A DNA stretch of 64,000 nt from Actinomycetota bacterium (lineage in GTDB: Bacteria > Actinomycetota > Thermoleophilia > RBG-16-64-13). The stretch's first letter is position 1. Each line of letters starts with the position of its first letter. Below the pieces are notes generated by a model. It made no database searches and was not told the origin of the DNA. It saw only the letters and a list, made by a program, of their open reading frames with translations. The position numbers and the translations under genes are program-made. Shown one piece after another: positions 8,136 to 16,129 of the stretch. Location of the stretch: the NCBI GenBank assembly GCA_018830645.1, contig JAHJSA010000088.1:186001-250000 (forward strand), given 5' to 3'.

Positions 8136-9126
8136 CGGGCCCATACCTCCGGAGCGTCTCGCCCGAGCCCTCACGCTTCTCAGCTACCTCCTCGCCGAGG
8201 ACCGCGGGGAAGTGGTGTCACTGGTGACGCTCTGCCACGACCTGGGCATCAGCAAGAAAGAGGTGAGTGACGACCTGCAGCTTCTGAACCTGGTGAACCA
8301 CGGGGGCGGCACCTACGTCATCACAGGCGAGATAGTGGGCGACCAGGTGCATGTGACCCGCGAGCCCACTGGTGAGGCAATGGCCCGACCCGCCCGCCTC
8401 TCGCCTCTCATGGCTCGGGCGCTTCTTCTCACGGTCGATCTCATCGGTGAGCAATTGCCCGTGGACAGCCGGCGATCCCTCGCCTCGGCCGGGGAGAAGA
8501 TACGGAAGCTCATCGATGGCACCGAGCTGCGAGGAGTGGTGAACGTAGGGGAGCGCCGGGAAGGCGAGTCGGACGTTGTGCGCGTCATCAACCGCGCCCT
8601 GCAAGACAACCTCCTGGTCGAGATCGAGTACTACACTCCCTCAAGAGACCGCCTCAGCACACGCGCGATCGAGCCGTACCTGCTGTTCCAGTCGAAGGAC
8701 GCCTGGTATCTCGAGGCGTTCTGCCTCTCGGCTGACGCGCAGCGCACGTTCAGACTCGACCTGATCCGATCTGCGTCGCTGGAGGGTAGCTCGTTCGTTC
8801 CGAGAGCCGACGTCGATCTGGTCTACCGAAGAGCGGGACCCCTCTCCGTGCCTCCGCGACAGGCACAGTGGGCCACGGTCCGCTTCCCCGCCGGCCGTCG
8901 TAGGTCGCTGGAGGAACAGGGGCTCGAAGTCACGCCTATGCAGGACGGCGGCATCCAGGCACGAATCCCTTATTTAGATGAGCGTTGGCTCATTCGAGAG
9001 GTATTGAAGTATGCGGGCGACGCGTCGATCGAGTCACCCGAGGCCCTTCGCGAGCGGATGGCCGAGGAGACACGGGCGATCGCGGCCACGTACGAGAAAG
9101 CCCGACCCGTAAGGAGAACGGAATGA
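8128..9126 (+). CDS. pafC: WYL-domain transcriptional regulator, PafC-like
   Basis: This second WYL-family regulator (332 residues) has an N-terminal winged-helix region (ALTLLSYLLAEDRGEVVSLVTLCHDLGISKKEVSDDLQLL) and a WYL core (VEIEYYTPSRDRLSTRAIEPYLLFQSKDAWYLEAFC). GGAG at 8117-8120 sits 7 bases before the ATG. It overlaps pafB by 8 bases and its stop overlaps the next start (ATGA), so the three genes are probably co-translated. PafB and PafC work as a heterodimer in other actinobacteria, which fits this order. Confidence 0.82.
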   Translation: MSNGPIPPERLARALTLLSYLLAEDRGEVVSLVTLCHDLGISKKEVSDDLQLLNLVNHGGGTYVITGEIVGDQVHVTREPTGEAMARPARLSPLMARALLLTVDLIGEQLPVDSRRSLASAGEKIRKLIDGTELRGVVNVGERREGESDVVRVINRALQDNLLVEIEYYTPSRDRLSTRAIEPYLLFQSKDAWYLEAFCLSADAQRTFRLDLIRSASLEGSSFVPRADVDLVYRRAGPLSVPPRQAQWATVRFPAGRRRSLEEQGLEVTPMQDGGIQARIPYLDERWLIREVLKYAGDASIESPEALRERMAEETRAIAATYEKARPVRRTE

Positions 9127-9500
9127 GTCTGCTGATACGCCTGGCGGTGAACACCCTCGCGATCATGGCCACAGCCTACGTCCTGCCCAAGGTGACGGTG
9201 ACCGACTGGAAGGCGGCCGTGATCGCCGCGATCCTACTCGGACTGCTCAACACCTTGGTAAGACCGGTGTTCCGGTTCTTCGCCCTCCCCATCACGATCC
9301 TCACGCTCGGCCTGTTCACTCTGGTGATCAACGGGTTCGTGCTCAAGATCCTCGACTGGCTGATGGACGGACTCACCATCGAAGGCGTCATCCTCTGGCA
9401 CATCGTCGCCGCGCTCCTGATCTCCATCATCACGACCGTCGTCAACATCATCTTGGGACAGGACGACAAGAAGAAGGAGAAGCGCCGCTCCCGTCGCTAG
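9123..9500 (+). CDS. Small YvlD / phage-holin-family-4 membrane protein
   Basis: This 125-residue integral membrane protein starts at the ATG overlapping the pafC stop, with AAGGAG 7 bases upstream. It has about four hydrophobic segments (LLIRLAVNTLAIMATAYVL; AAVIAAILLGLLNTLV; ITILTLGLFTLVINGFVL; VILWHIVAALLISIITTVVNIIL) and a Lys/Arg-rich tail. This is the size and layout of the 'phage holin family' (YvlD) proteins, which are mostly chromosomal, widespread and of unclear role. Its coupling to pafC suggests damage- or stress-linked expression. It is not evidence for a prophage. Confidence 0.75.
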   Translation: MSLLIRLAVNTLAIMATAYVLPKVTVTDWKAAVIAAILLGLLNTLVRPVFRFFALPITILTLGLFTLVINGFVLKILDWLMDGLTIEGVILWHIVAALLISIITTVVNIILGQDDKKKEKRRSRR

Positions 9501-9513
9501 AAGACAGAGCCGC

Positions 9514-9537
9514 GCCCGGCGTCGTACGACGCCGGGC
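9514..9537. terminator. Palindromic hairpin between convergent genes
   Basis: A perfect 24-bp palindrome (GCCCGGCGTCGT and its complement) lies 14 bases after the membrane-protein stop and just past the end of the convergent gene on the other strand. It has no T tract, so it may act in both directions or only weakly. Confidence 0.5.
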
Positions 9538-9549
9538 GGTCGCCCGGGC

Positions 9550-10182
9550 TCAGGAGCTTTGGAACAGATCGTCGGCGTCGTCGAGGCTGGTGGCTTCGGT
9601 TCCCGCGCGCCAGGTGTACACCCCCACACATGTGTCGTCACCGCGCGTGCGTTTGCATTCGTAGCGCAACCGCACCTCCGGATTGAGGCCGGCCACGAGA
9701 CCCACCTCGTATCGGGAGAACGCTCCGCAAGGTCCCGGCCCCCACCAGGCCTCGCGAGACCACGGACAGCCGGGAGTGACCACACGCGCTTCGTGGGAGC
9801 CCGCCTCCACCACCACCGCGTCGATGTCGTACACCCTGTTCGCAAGGGCCACTACACGGGCACACTCCGCGGGATCCCGTCCATAGTCGAGTTGCGCGCG
9901 CAGAGCCCGCCCCTGGTCCAGCCCCACACCCTGGAGCACGGCTCCGGTGCCGCGCGCCTTCTCCCCCCCGTCTCCTCCGCCCTCGGCCTCCACCAAACGC
10001 GCCACGACAAGACCGAGGCCGCGCGCCGCCGTCCGCCACCGTATCGGGTAGGGCACGAGTCGGGGGTTGCGGATGGCGATGAGCGCGAGGAAGCGAGGCG
10101 CGACCGGCAGGCCGGGCACCCGCACGGTTCGCAGAAGCCCCAAGGCACGCAACAGACCGCGCGGGGTGATACGGGTCGTCAT
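9550..10182 (-). CDS. ATC-hydrolase/V4R-like protein of unknown role
   Basis: A 210-residue soluble protein. The C-terminal half resembles the L-2-amino-thiazoline-4-carboxylate hydrolase-like family. It has CPW, then CGAFSRYEVGLVAGLNP, then a basic strand and GDDTCVGVYTW, the usual 'C...GL..l.P...GD..C' spacing. The N-terminus (LLRALGLLRTVRVPGLP) is amphipathic and could associate with the membrane. It follows pilT by 25 bases on the same strand. Substrate and function are unknown; the family call is by eye. Confidence 0.6.
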   Translation of the reverse strand: MTTRITPRGLLRALGLLRTVRVPGLPVAPRFLALIAIRNPRLVPYPIRWRTAARGLGLVVARLVEAEGGGDGGEKARGTGAVLQGVGLDQGRALRAQLDYGRDPAECARVVALANRVYDIDAVVVEAGSHEARVVTPGCPWSREAWWGPGPCGAFSRYEVGLVAGLNPEVRLRYECKRTRGDDTCVGVYTWRAGTEATSLDDADDLFQSS

Positions 10183-10207
10183 GACGACGCGGCCGTTGCC
10201 CTACTCC

Positions 10208-11302
10208 TCAGCTCGCCAACGAGATGTCGTGACCCCGGGACGCAACAAGGAGCTTGAAGTCGTGCGGGTTGGACGCGCACACGACGGCGTCTTGCATGGT
10301 GACCAGCCCCTTCTCGTACAGCGCGAGCAGGCTCTGGTCGAACGTCTGCATGCCGTAGTACTCGCCCTCCTTGATCGCCAACTCGATGTTGTGCGTCTGA
10401 TCGGGATCCAGGATGAAATCCCTGATCCTCCCCGTGGTGACCAGGACCTCGATGGCGGGGACCCGTCCCTGGGCGTCGGAACGTGAGAGCAGGCGCTGCG
10501 AGATGATGCCCCTCAAGGATCCTGCCAGCATGATGCGTACCTGCTTCTGCTGATACGGAGGGAAGAAGTCGATGATGCGGTTGACAGTCTCGGTGGCGTC
10601 GATGGTGTGAAGGGTGCTCATGACAAAGTGACCCGTCTGAGCGGCGGTGAGGGCCGTACGGACGGTCTCTAGGTCGCGCATCTCGCCGATGAAGATGTCG
10701 TCGGGGTCCTGACGCAACACGTACTTGAGGGCCGAAGAGTACGACTCGGTGTCGAGACCCACCTCGCGCTGGTTGATGATCGACCGTTTATCGCGATGGA
10801 GGATCTCGATTGGATCCTCGATGGTCACTATGTGCCTGCGCACGCTGTTGTTGATGTGATCGATCATGGCCGCGAGCGTGGTGGTCTTCCCCGATCCCGT
10901 GGTGCCGGTGACCAAGAGCATACCGCGCGGCTCCAGCGCGAGCTTCTGCACGACCGGGGGCAACATCAGCTCCTCGAAGGAGGGGATGCTCACCGCCACC
11001 TGACGCATGGCGATGGAGATGCTCCCCCGTTGCCGGTAGACGTTCACACGGTATCGGCCGATCTTCGGGGCGCTATGAGCGAAGTCGAGTTCGTTCGTCT
11101 CGCTGAAGCGGCGGATTTGCTTGTCGCTCATGATCGCCGCCGCGAGGTCTTTGGTGTCGTCGGGCGAGCAGGATGGCAGGTCGAGCGGCTTCAGATCTCC
11201 ATCGACCCGCAACACCGGCGGGCTGCCCGCCTTCAGATGCAGGTCGGACGCACCCGCCCCGACCATGAGCTGAAGGAGTTCGTCCATGCTCTTCATCCGC
11301 AC
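10208..11302 (-). CDS. pilT: Type IV pilus retraction ATPase PilT
   Basis: A 364-residue secretion ATPase of the PilT type. It has an N-terminal domain with ASDLHLKAG, Walker A GTTGSGKT at 133-140, an Asp box (VTIEDPIE), Walker B (DIFIGEMRD), the His box (STLHTIDA) and the PilT-typical IIPRL-like segment (GIISQRLL). It powers pilus retraction for twitching and DNA uptake, which fits comEA and comEC elsewhere in the window. No other pil genes are present here. The ATG at 11302 or the in-frame ATGs at 11296 and 11287 are possible starts. Confidence 0.95.
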   Translation of the reverse strand: MRMKSMDELLQLMVGAGASDLHLKAGSPPVLRVDGDLKPLDLPSCSPDDTKDLAAAIMSDKQIRRFSETNELDFAHSAPKIGRYRVNVYRQRGSISIAMRQVAVSIPSFEELMLPPVVQKLALEPRGMLLVTGTTGSGKTTTLAAMIDHINNSVRRHIVTIEDPIEILHRDKRSIINQREVGLDTESYSSALKYVLRQDPDDIFIGEMRDLETVRTALTAAQTGHFVMSTLHTIDATETVNRIIDFFPPYQQKQVRIMLAGSLRGIISQRLLSRSDAQGRVPAIEVLVTTGRIRDFILDPDQTHNIELAIKEGEYYGMQTFDQSLLALYEKGLVTMQDAVVCASNPHDFKLLVASRGHDISLAS

Positions 11303-11374
11303 GCCTCCACTAGACAGACCGCGTCTCTCACATCGGGCTCCATCATCTGCCCGGATTCACCTGTATGTCCGAAT

Positions 11375-12400
11375 TCACCTCAACACCCGGCCCCAGGTGC
11401 CCTCGAGCGCCCTTCGCAGGTCACTCAGCGCCCGAGATTCCCTGGGAGACAGCTTAGCGGATATCTCTCCCGGCGGCAGGTGGAAACCCTCCAACGTGCG
11501 CATCACGGCCGACGCGACCCGTTCGGGGTCGTACCCGCCCTCGAGGAAGCACACAGGTCCAGCTGCCCCGACACTCTCGCAGAGGCCCGCGATCGTGCCC
11601 GCCATCCACCGGTACGCTTCGTCCGACAGAGTCAATCCGCCCAGAGGATCGCCGGCCACCGAGTCGTACCCAGCCGAGATCAGCACCAGTTCCGGCCTGA
11701 ACTCTTGCGCCAGAGGCACCAGTACGTCTGAGAAGAAGGCCCGCACCGCCCCGTCGCCCGCTCCGTGCGGCAGCGGGAGGTTCACTGTATACCCTACGCC
11801 GTCACCCGCGCCCGACTCCGCGATAGCACCCGTGCCGGGATAGTGGTTCCCCAAGTGAAAGCCACAGAGCAGCACGCGCGGATCATCGTAGAACACGTCC
11901 TGCGTCCCGTTGCCGTGATGGACATCCCAATCGACGATGAGGACCCGAGCCACACCCAGCTCCTCGATCGCATACTGTGCCGCAACCGCGATGTTGTTGA
12001 AGAGGCAGAAGCCCATGCCCCGGTCGCGGCCGGCATGATGGCCGGGGGGCCGAACGAGAAGGAACGACCGCGACCCTTCGCCGAGCGCTCGGGTTGTGGC
12101 GTGGATCCCGGCGCCGACCGCGTACAGGGCGGCGTCGAACGAAGCCGGCGACACCACGGTGTCCATGTCCAGCCGGCCGCCGCCCCCGCGCGCGATACGT
12201 TCGACCGTCTCGATATGGCCACGGGTATGGACGCGGGCCACGTCTACGACGTCCGCCCTGGGGGGGGTGATCCATACGAGATCGAGGTCGCCTGCCTCCA
12301 GCCGTCGCTTGACGACCACGAGCCGATCAGCGGCTTCGGGGTGGTTCCCGGTATCGTGCTCTAGAAAGACAGGGTGGAAGTAGACCGAGGTGACCGCCAC
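11375..12400 (-). CDS. Histone-deacetylase-fold amidohydrolase (AcuC/HDAC family)
   Basis: A 341-residue zinc-dependent deacetylase-fold enzyme. It has the family's active-site signatures: RPPGHHAG (His121-His122), FCLFNNIAVAA, DWDVHHGNGT (Asp159 and His161 as probable metal ligands) and ISAGYD. Bacterial members act on acetylated lysine (AcuC) or acetylated polyamines and small amides. The substrate cannot be told from sequence. The GTG start at 12400 lies 14 bases after the upstream peptidase stop, suggesting co-transcription. An acyl-CoA synthetase and a GNAT enzyme are encoded elsewhere in the window, but any link is speculative. Confidence 0.9.
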   Translation of the reverse strand: MAVTSVYFHPVFLEHDTGNHPEAADRLVVVKRRLEAGDLDLVWITPPRADVVDVARVHTRGHIETVERIARGGGGRLDMDTVVSPASFDAALYAVGAGIHATTRALGEGSRSFLLVRPPGHHAGRDRGMGFCLFNNIAVAAQYAIEELGVARVLIVDWDVHHGNGTQDVFYDDPRVLLCGFHLGNHYPGTGAIAESGAGDGVGYTVNLPLPHGAGDGAVRAFFSDVLVPLAQEFRPELVLISAGYDSVAGDPLGGLTLSDEAYRWMAGTIAGLCESVGAAGPVCFLEGGYDPERVASAVMRTLEGFHLPPGEISAKLSPRESRALSDLRRALEGTWGRVLR

Positions 12401-12414
12401 GGCGCTACGTCTGG

Positions 12415-13572
12415 CTACATGATCCGGCGGGCGCCGGTGTAGTTGCTTCGACTGATGGAGCTCACCCGCACGTTCGCTCCCGTGTAGGGCGCGTGCACCA
12501 TGTTGCCGTTGCCCACGTAGATGCCCACGTGATGTATGGGCGATCCGAAGAACACCAGATCGCCGGGCTGCAGATTGCCGCGCGACACTGCGACCCCGTA
12601 GCCGTACAGCGCACGGCTCGAATGCGGCAGGCTCACACCCACCTGAGCGAAGGAGTACTTCACGAGCCCGGAGCAGTCGAACCCGCTGGGCGACTCACCG
12701 CCCCACACGTAGGGCACACCTATGTACCGCATGGCCACCGAGGCGGCGGACGCACCCACGCTGGATGAGGGCACGTTCGTCGCCGCTCCACCCGACGAAC
12801 CAGACGAACCCGAACCCGAGGACGATCCAGATCCGCCCGAAGAACTGCTCTGCGCGGCCTGTTGGCGGGCGACCTCGGCCGCCCGCGCGGCGGCGACCCG
12901 GGCCTCTTCGGCGACTCGAGCTTGGCGCTCCTCCTCCTCGCGCTCGAGTTGGGCCACTTCCCGCTCCTTGCCCGCGAGCAAGCGCTCCCGCTCGGCGAGC
13001 CGTGACTCCATCTCGACCTTCGCCCTCTTCGCCTGCTCGAGGAGCTCCGCCTGCAGTGCCTGGTCGGCGGCGAGTTGCTCCTTCCGTTGGGCCACGTCGG
13101 CGCGGAACGTCGAGACTTTCTCGAGCACATCGCCGTCTTGGACGCCTATCATGTTCAGGAGTTCGAGCCGGTTCACAAAATCGGTGAACGACTCGGCCCC
13201 GAGCAGAGCCTCGAGCAACGACACGCGCCCGTTGCGGTAGATGCCGTTCACCCGGCGTTCCAAGCGCTCGTTGGCGACGACCAGGTCTTCTTCAGCGCGG
13301 GTCAGCTTGGCCGTGTTGACCTCGATCGCGGATTCCGTCTCCGCGAGTAGCACACGTGCGTATTGGTAGTCCTCGTGAGCCGCCTCGGCCTTGTCGTTCA
13401 AGACTAGGACCTGCCGGCGAAGCGCCTCGGCCTCGTTCTTCGCGTTCGCGACCTCGTTAGGATCAGCGAAAGCAAGGGGCGCCGAAGCGAGGGAGAGGAG
13501 GAGGACTGCTATGAGGATGACGACTGAACGTCGCCCGGCTTCGCTAGCGTGACCGCCTATCGGAGCCTCCAA
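12415..13572 (-). CDS. Secreted coiled-coil NlpC/P60 peptidoglycan endopeptidase
   Basis: A 385-residue exported cell-wall hydrolase. A signal peptide (SVVILIAVLLLSLASAPLAFA) is followed by a long coiled coil (about residues 36-230, rich in Glu, Ala and Arg) and a Ser/Gly linker. The NlpC/P60 domain has the triad Cys300 (GFDCSGLV), His348 and His360. This is the RipA/CwlO-like layout used for cell separation. It sits next to an amidase_3 gene, and the pair likely remodels peptidoglycan together. The coiled coil may dock to a membrane activator such as FtsEX, as in CwlO. Confidence 0.9.
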   Translation of the reverse strand: MEAPIGGHASEAGRRSVVILIAVLLLSLASAPLAFADPNEVANAKNEAEALRRQVLVLNDKAEAAHEDYQYARVLLAETESAIEVNTAKLTRAEEDLVVANERLERRVNGIYRNGRVSLLEALLGAESFTDFVNRLELLNMIGVQDGDVLEKVSTFRADVAQRKEQLAADQALQAELLEQAKRAKVEMESRLAERERLLAGKEREVAQLEREEEERQARVAEEARVAAARAAEVARQQAAQSSSSGGSGSSSGSGSSGSSGGAATNVPSSSVGASAASVAMRYIGVPYVWGGESPSGFDCSGLVKYSFAQVGVSLPHSSRALYGYGVAVSRGNLQPGDLVFFGSPIHHVGIYVGNGNMVHAPYTGANVRVSSISRSNYTGARRIM

Positions 13573-13670
13573 AGGTCGGTTTTCCCGGGCAGCGGTCAGG
13601 CTGCCGCATACGCCTAGACTCTACCACGCCGCCAAGAGGCTCACCAAACCTGAGGCGGTTCCGCGTTGTC

Positions 13671-14738
13671 TCAGAGACGCTCGAGGTAGGAGCGGATCCC
13701 CGCGATCAGGGCCTCCGCCTCCCTCCGGATGCCCGGACCGTCGGCCAAGTCCCCTCCCTCCTCGGGGTGGGTGATGAAGCCCGGCTCCACCATCACCGCC
13801 AGCCGTCGAGGCTCTCTGAGACAGGCGAAGTTGCGACCGTGGGTGTGCAGGTCGACGCGGCCGGCGTCTCGCACGAGCGCCTGGATCAGGTAGCCGGCCA
13901 AGCGCTTACCGGCCTCGGCGAAGTACGAGCTGTTCTCGAAGAAGAACGCCGCCGCCCCGTGTGCCGCCGGGGTGTGATGATGACCGTGGTGCACGGTGAG
14001 ATGAAGGTCGCCCTGGAACGAGTTCGCTCTCTCCAGACGCTCGTAGAGACCTATGAAGCGATCATCGTCGCGCACGAGCATGACGTCTGCGCCGTGCGCC
14101 CTCAGGAGATCCGCGAGTTGCTGGGCGAGCCGGAGGTTCACATACTTCTCGGTGAGTCCACCCACTCCCCTCGCCCCGATATCGGTTCCTCCGTGGGCCG
14201 GGTCGATGCTGATCGTGAGAGCAGACAGCGAGCGACTCCCCACATATCCGTCCATGCGATCGGGTATCTTCTTGTCGGACGTGCCCACGCCGGCCATCCG
14301 GATCCGCCTAAGCTGTGCCAGGGTGGCCTCGCCCACGATCCCGTCGAGGTTCACCCCGGCATTCCTCTGGAATTCAAGGAGGGCGCTCTCGGTCGCTTCT
14401 CCGAAGATGCCGTCTACAGGGCCGGAGTCGAACCCGAGTTCGTTCAGCATGAGCTGCAACTGGAGTACGTCGTCGCCCCGCAAGGCGGGGACCCGCAAGT
14501 AGAGGAGGCGCTCCCCCACCTGGTGCCCGGCCTCGACCAACTCGGCCCATGTGTTCTCACCCACGATGCCGTCCACCTCCAGCCAGCGCCGCTGCTGGAA
14601 GCCGCGAACGGCCCGCTCCGTGTTGGGTCCGAAGTGCCCATCGGCGCCTTCTCGACCAAGGTGGAAGTCGAGCGCGCGCAGACGCGTCTGGACGTCTACG
14701 ACCTCTTTACCCCTGTCGCCGAAAGAAACCGGCCTCAT
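13671..14738 (-). CDS. N-acetylmuramoyl-L-alanine amidase with two peptidoglycan-binding domains
   Basis: A 355-residue protein with two PG_binding_1 domains (around GKEVVDVQTRLRALDF...GIVGENTWAEL and GDDVLQLQLMLNELGF...GIVGEATLAQL), followed by an amidase_3 catalytic domain. Catalytic landmarks are DPAHGG, the Glu in GLTEKYVNL, HLTVHH and VEPGFITH. It cleaves the stem peptide from muramic acid. The start was set at the ATG preceded by AGAAGG 8 bases away; the frame is open 21 codons further up. No signal peptide is visible, so export could depend on another route or on lysis. This layout recurs in sporulation- and division-related amidases. Confidence 0.88.
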   Translation of the reverse strand: MRPVSFGDRGKEVVDVQTRLRALDFHLGREGADGHFGPNTERAVRGFQQRRWLEVDGIVGENTWAELVEAGHQVGERLLYLRVPALRGDDVLQLQLMLNELGFDSGPVDGIFGEATESALLEFQRNAGVNLDGIVGEATLAQLRRIRMAGVGTSDKKIPDRMDGYVGSRSLSALTISIDPAHGGTDIGARGVGGLTEKYVNLRLAQQLADLLRAHGADVMLVRDDDRFIGLYERLERANSFQGDLHLTVHHGHHHTPAAHGAAAFFFENSSYFAEAGKRLAGYLIQALVRDAGRVDLHTHGRNFACLREPRRLAVMVEPGFITHPEEGGDLADGPGIRREAEALIAGIRSYLERL

Positions 14739-14923
14739 AATCCCAACCTTCTTCTCATTCCGGGTCTTCGGGATACCCACGGGGGCGCCCGGCGACCGCA
14801 TCCAGCCCCGGTCGACGGCCGGCCCACCGGGCGGCGCGCCTCTCGCCCAGGGTCACACGCGCTATTATACCGGTCACCGAAAGGAATGCCGTCTCCCCGT
14901 GATGCCTGAGGAGCTTGACCCGC

Positions 14924-16129
14924 ATGAGCCCATCGCGTCGATCGAGGCGCCGTCTCCCGCATAGGTCGGACCTGCTGGTGATCGGGGTGTGGGTCGTCGC
15001 CCTCGTCCTGGTCGCGGTGCTCGCAGCCGATGCGCTGGGAGGCCGCCGGACGGCCGGCGCTCCCACGTCGACTGCTTCAACCGCCGAGGCGGCCGCGCAA
15101 CCGGTGACCACCCAGGTCGCCGCAACCCCGTCGACGGCGCTCGCTGCAACCACGACTTCGACCACGCTGCCACCCTTCACTCTGGCCGCAGGCGGCGACG
15201 TGCTGGGTGACCGCCAGGTGGGTGTGTACATCGACAAGCACGGGGGCGCGGCGCCGTTGGCGAAGGTGGCTCATCTCCTCTCCGACGCGCACGTTGCGTT
15301 CGTCAACCTGGAATCGCCCCTATCGGACAAGGGCACGCGCAAGACGGAAAAGGACGTCACGTTCCGGGGCCGCGTGGCGCTGGTGGATGGTCTCGCGTCC
15401 GCGGGCATCGACGTGGTGAGCCTGGCGAACAACCACGCCCTCGATTGGGGCTCGGCGGCTCTGCTCGACACCATCGATCGCCTCACTGCCGCCGGGGTGG
15501 CCAGCTCGGGTGCGGGAGTCGATCTGGCGGCCGCGCGGGCCCCTGCCCTCCTCGACACTCCTGCGGGGAAGGTCGCGGTGCTCGCCTACACGAGCATCCT
15601 GCCCGAAGGGTTCGCAGCGGGGGCCGACCGCGCCGGCGTCAATCCCACCAGGCCCGATCAAGAGCGCTTGCTTGCCGATGTGAACACGGCAAACGAAACG
15701 GCCGACTGGGTGGTGGTGAGCCTGCACTGGGGCGTCGAGTACGAGGGATACGCGAACGCTTCCCAACGCGAGTTCGCCCACGCCATCGTGGATGCGGGGG
15801 CCGATCTTGTCCTCGGTCATCACCCCCACGTCCTGCAGGGCTTCGAGATATACCGCGACAAACTGATTGCCTACAGCCTCGGCGACTTCGTCTTCGACCA
15901 CTACTCCCGAGTCACCGGCGAGGCGGTGGTGCTGCGCGTGGAGATGCTGCAGTCGGGCCCCCCGTCGTTCACCCTCGTGCCGGTCTACCTGGCAGATCCG
16001 TACGGCATCCCCGCGGTGGTCACAGGGGCGGAGGCCGACGTGATCCTCGACCGGGTCGCCGGCTTCAGCGAGCGACTGGGCCTCCAACTCGAGCGCGACG
16101 GAGATGTATCCAGGTTCACTCCGCGCTGA
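14924..16129 (+). CDS. CapA-family exported metallophosphatase-like protein
   Basis: A 401-residue protein with a single N-terminal membrane anchor (LLVIGVWVVALVLVAVLAADAL), a Thr/Ala-rich linker (about residues 45-85) and a CapA domain. It has GGDVLGDR, FVNLESPL, SLANNHALDWG, VVSLHWGVEY, LVLGHHPHVLQG and IAYSLGDFVFD. The His, Asp and Asn residues form the calcineurin-like metal site. CapA proteins are linked to poly-gamma-glutamate capsule in Bacillus, but orphan homologues like this one are common and of unknown substrate. The ATG was chosen over the upstream TTG because GAGGAG lies 10 bases before it. It overlaps the convergent phosphatase gene by 14 bases. Confidence 0.85.
   Translation: MSPSRRSRRRLPHRSDLLVIGVWVVALVLVAVLAADALGGRRTAGAPTSTASTAEAAAQPVTTQVAATPSTALAATTTSTTLPPFTLAAGGDVLGDRQVGVYIDKHGGAAPLAKVAHLLSDAHVAFVNLESPLSDKGTRKTEKDVTFRGRVALVDGLASAGIDVVSLANNHALDWGSAALLDTIDRLTAAGVASSGAGVDLAAARAPALLDTPAGKVAVLAYTSILPEGFAAGADRAGVNPTRPDQERLLADVNTANETADWVVVSLHWGVEYEGYANASQREFAHAIVDAGADLVLGHHPHVLQGFEIYRDKLIAYSLGDFVFDHYSRVTGEAVVLRVEMLQSGPPSFTLVPVYLADPYGIPAVVTGAEADVILDRVAGFSERLGLQLERDGDVSRFTPR

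Noticed and set aside
9123-9500. Prophage holin
   Set aside because: The protein is of the chromosomal YvlD-like type and no phage genes are near.
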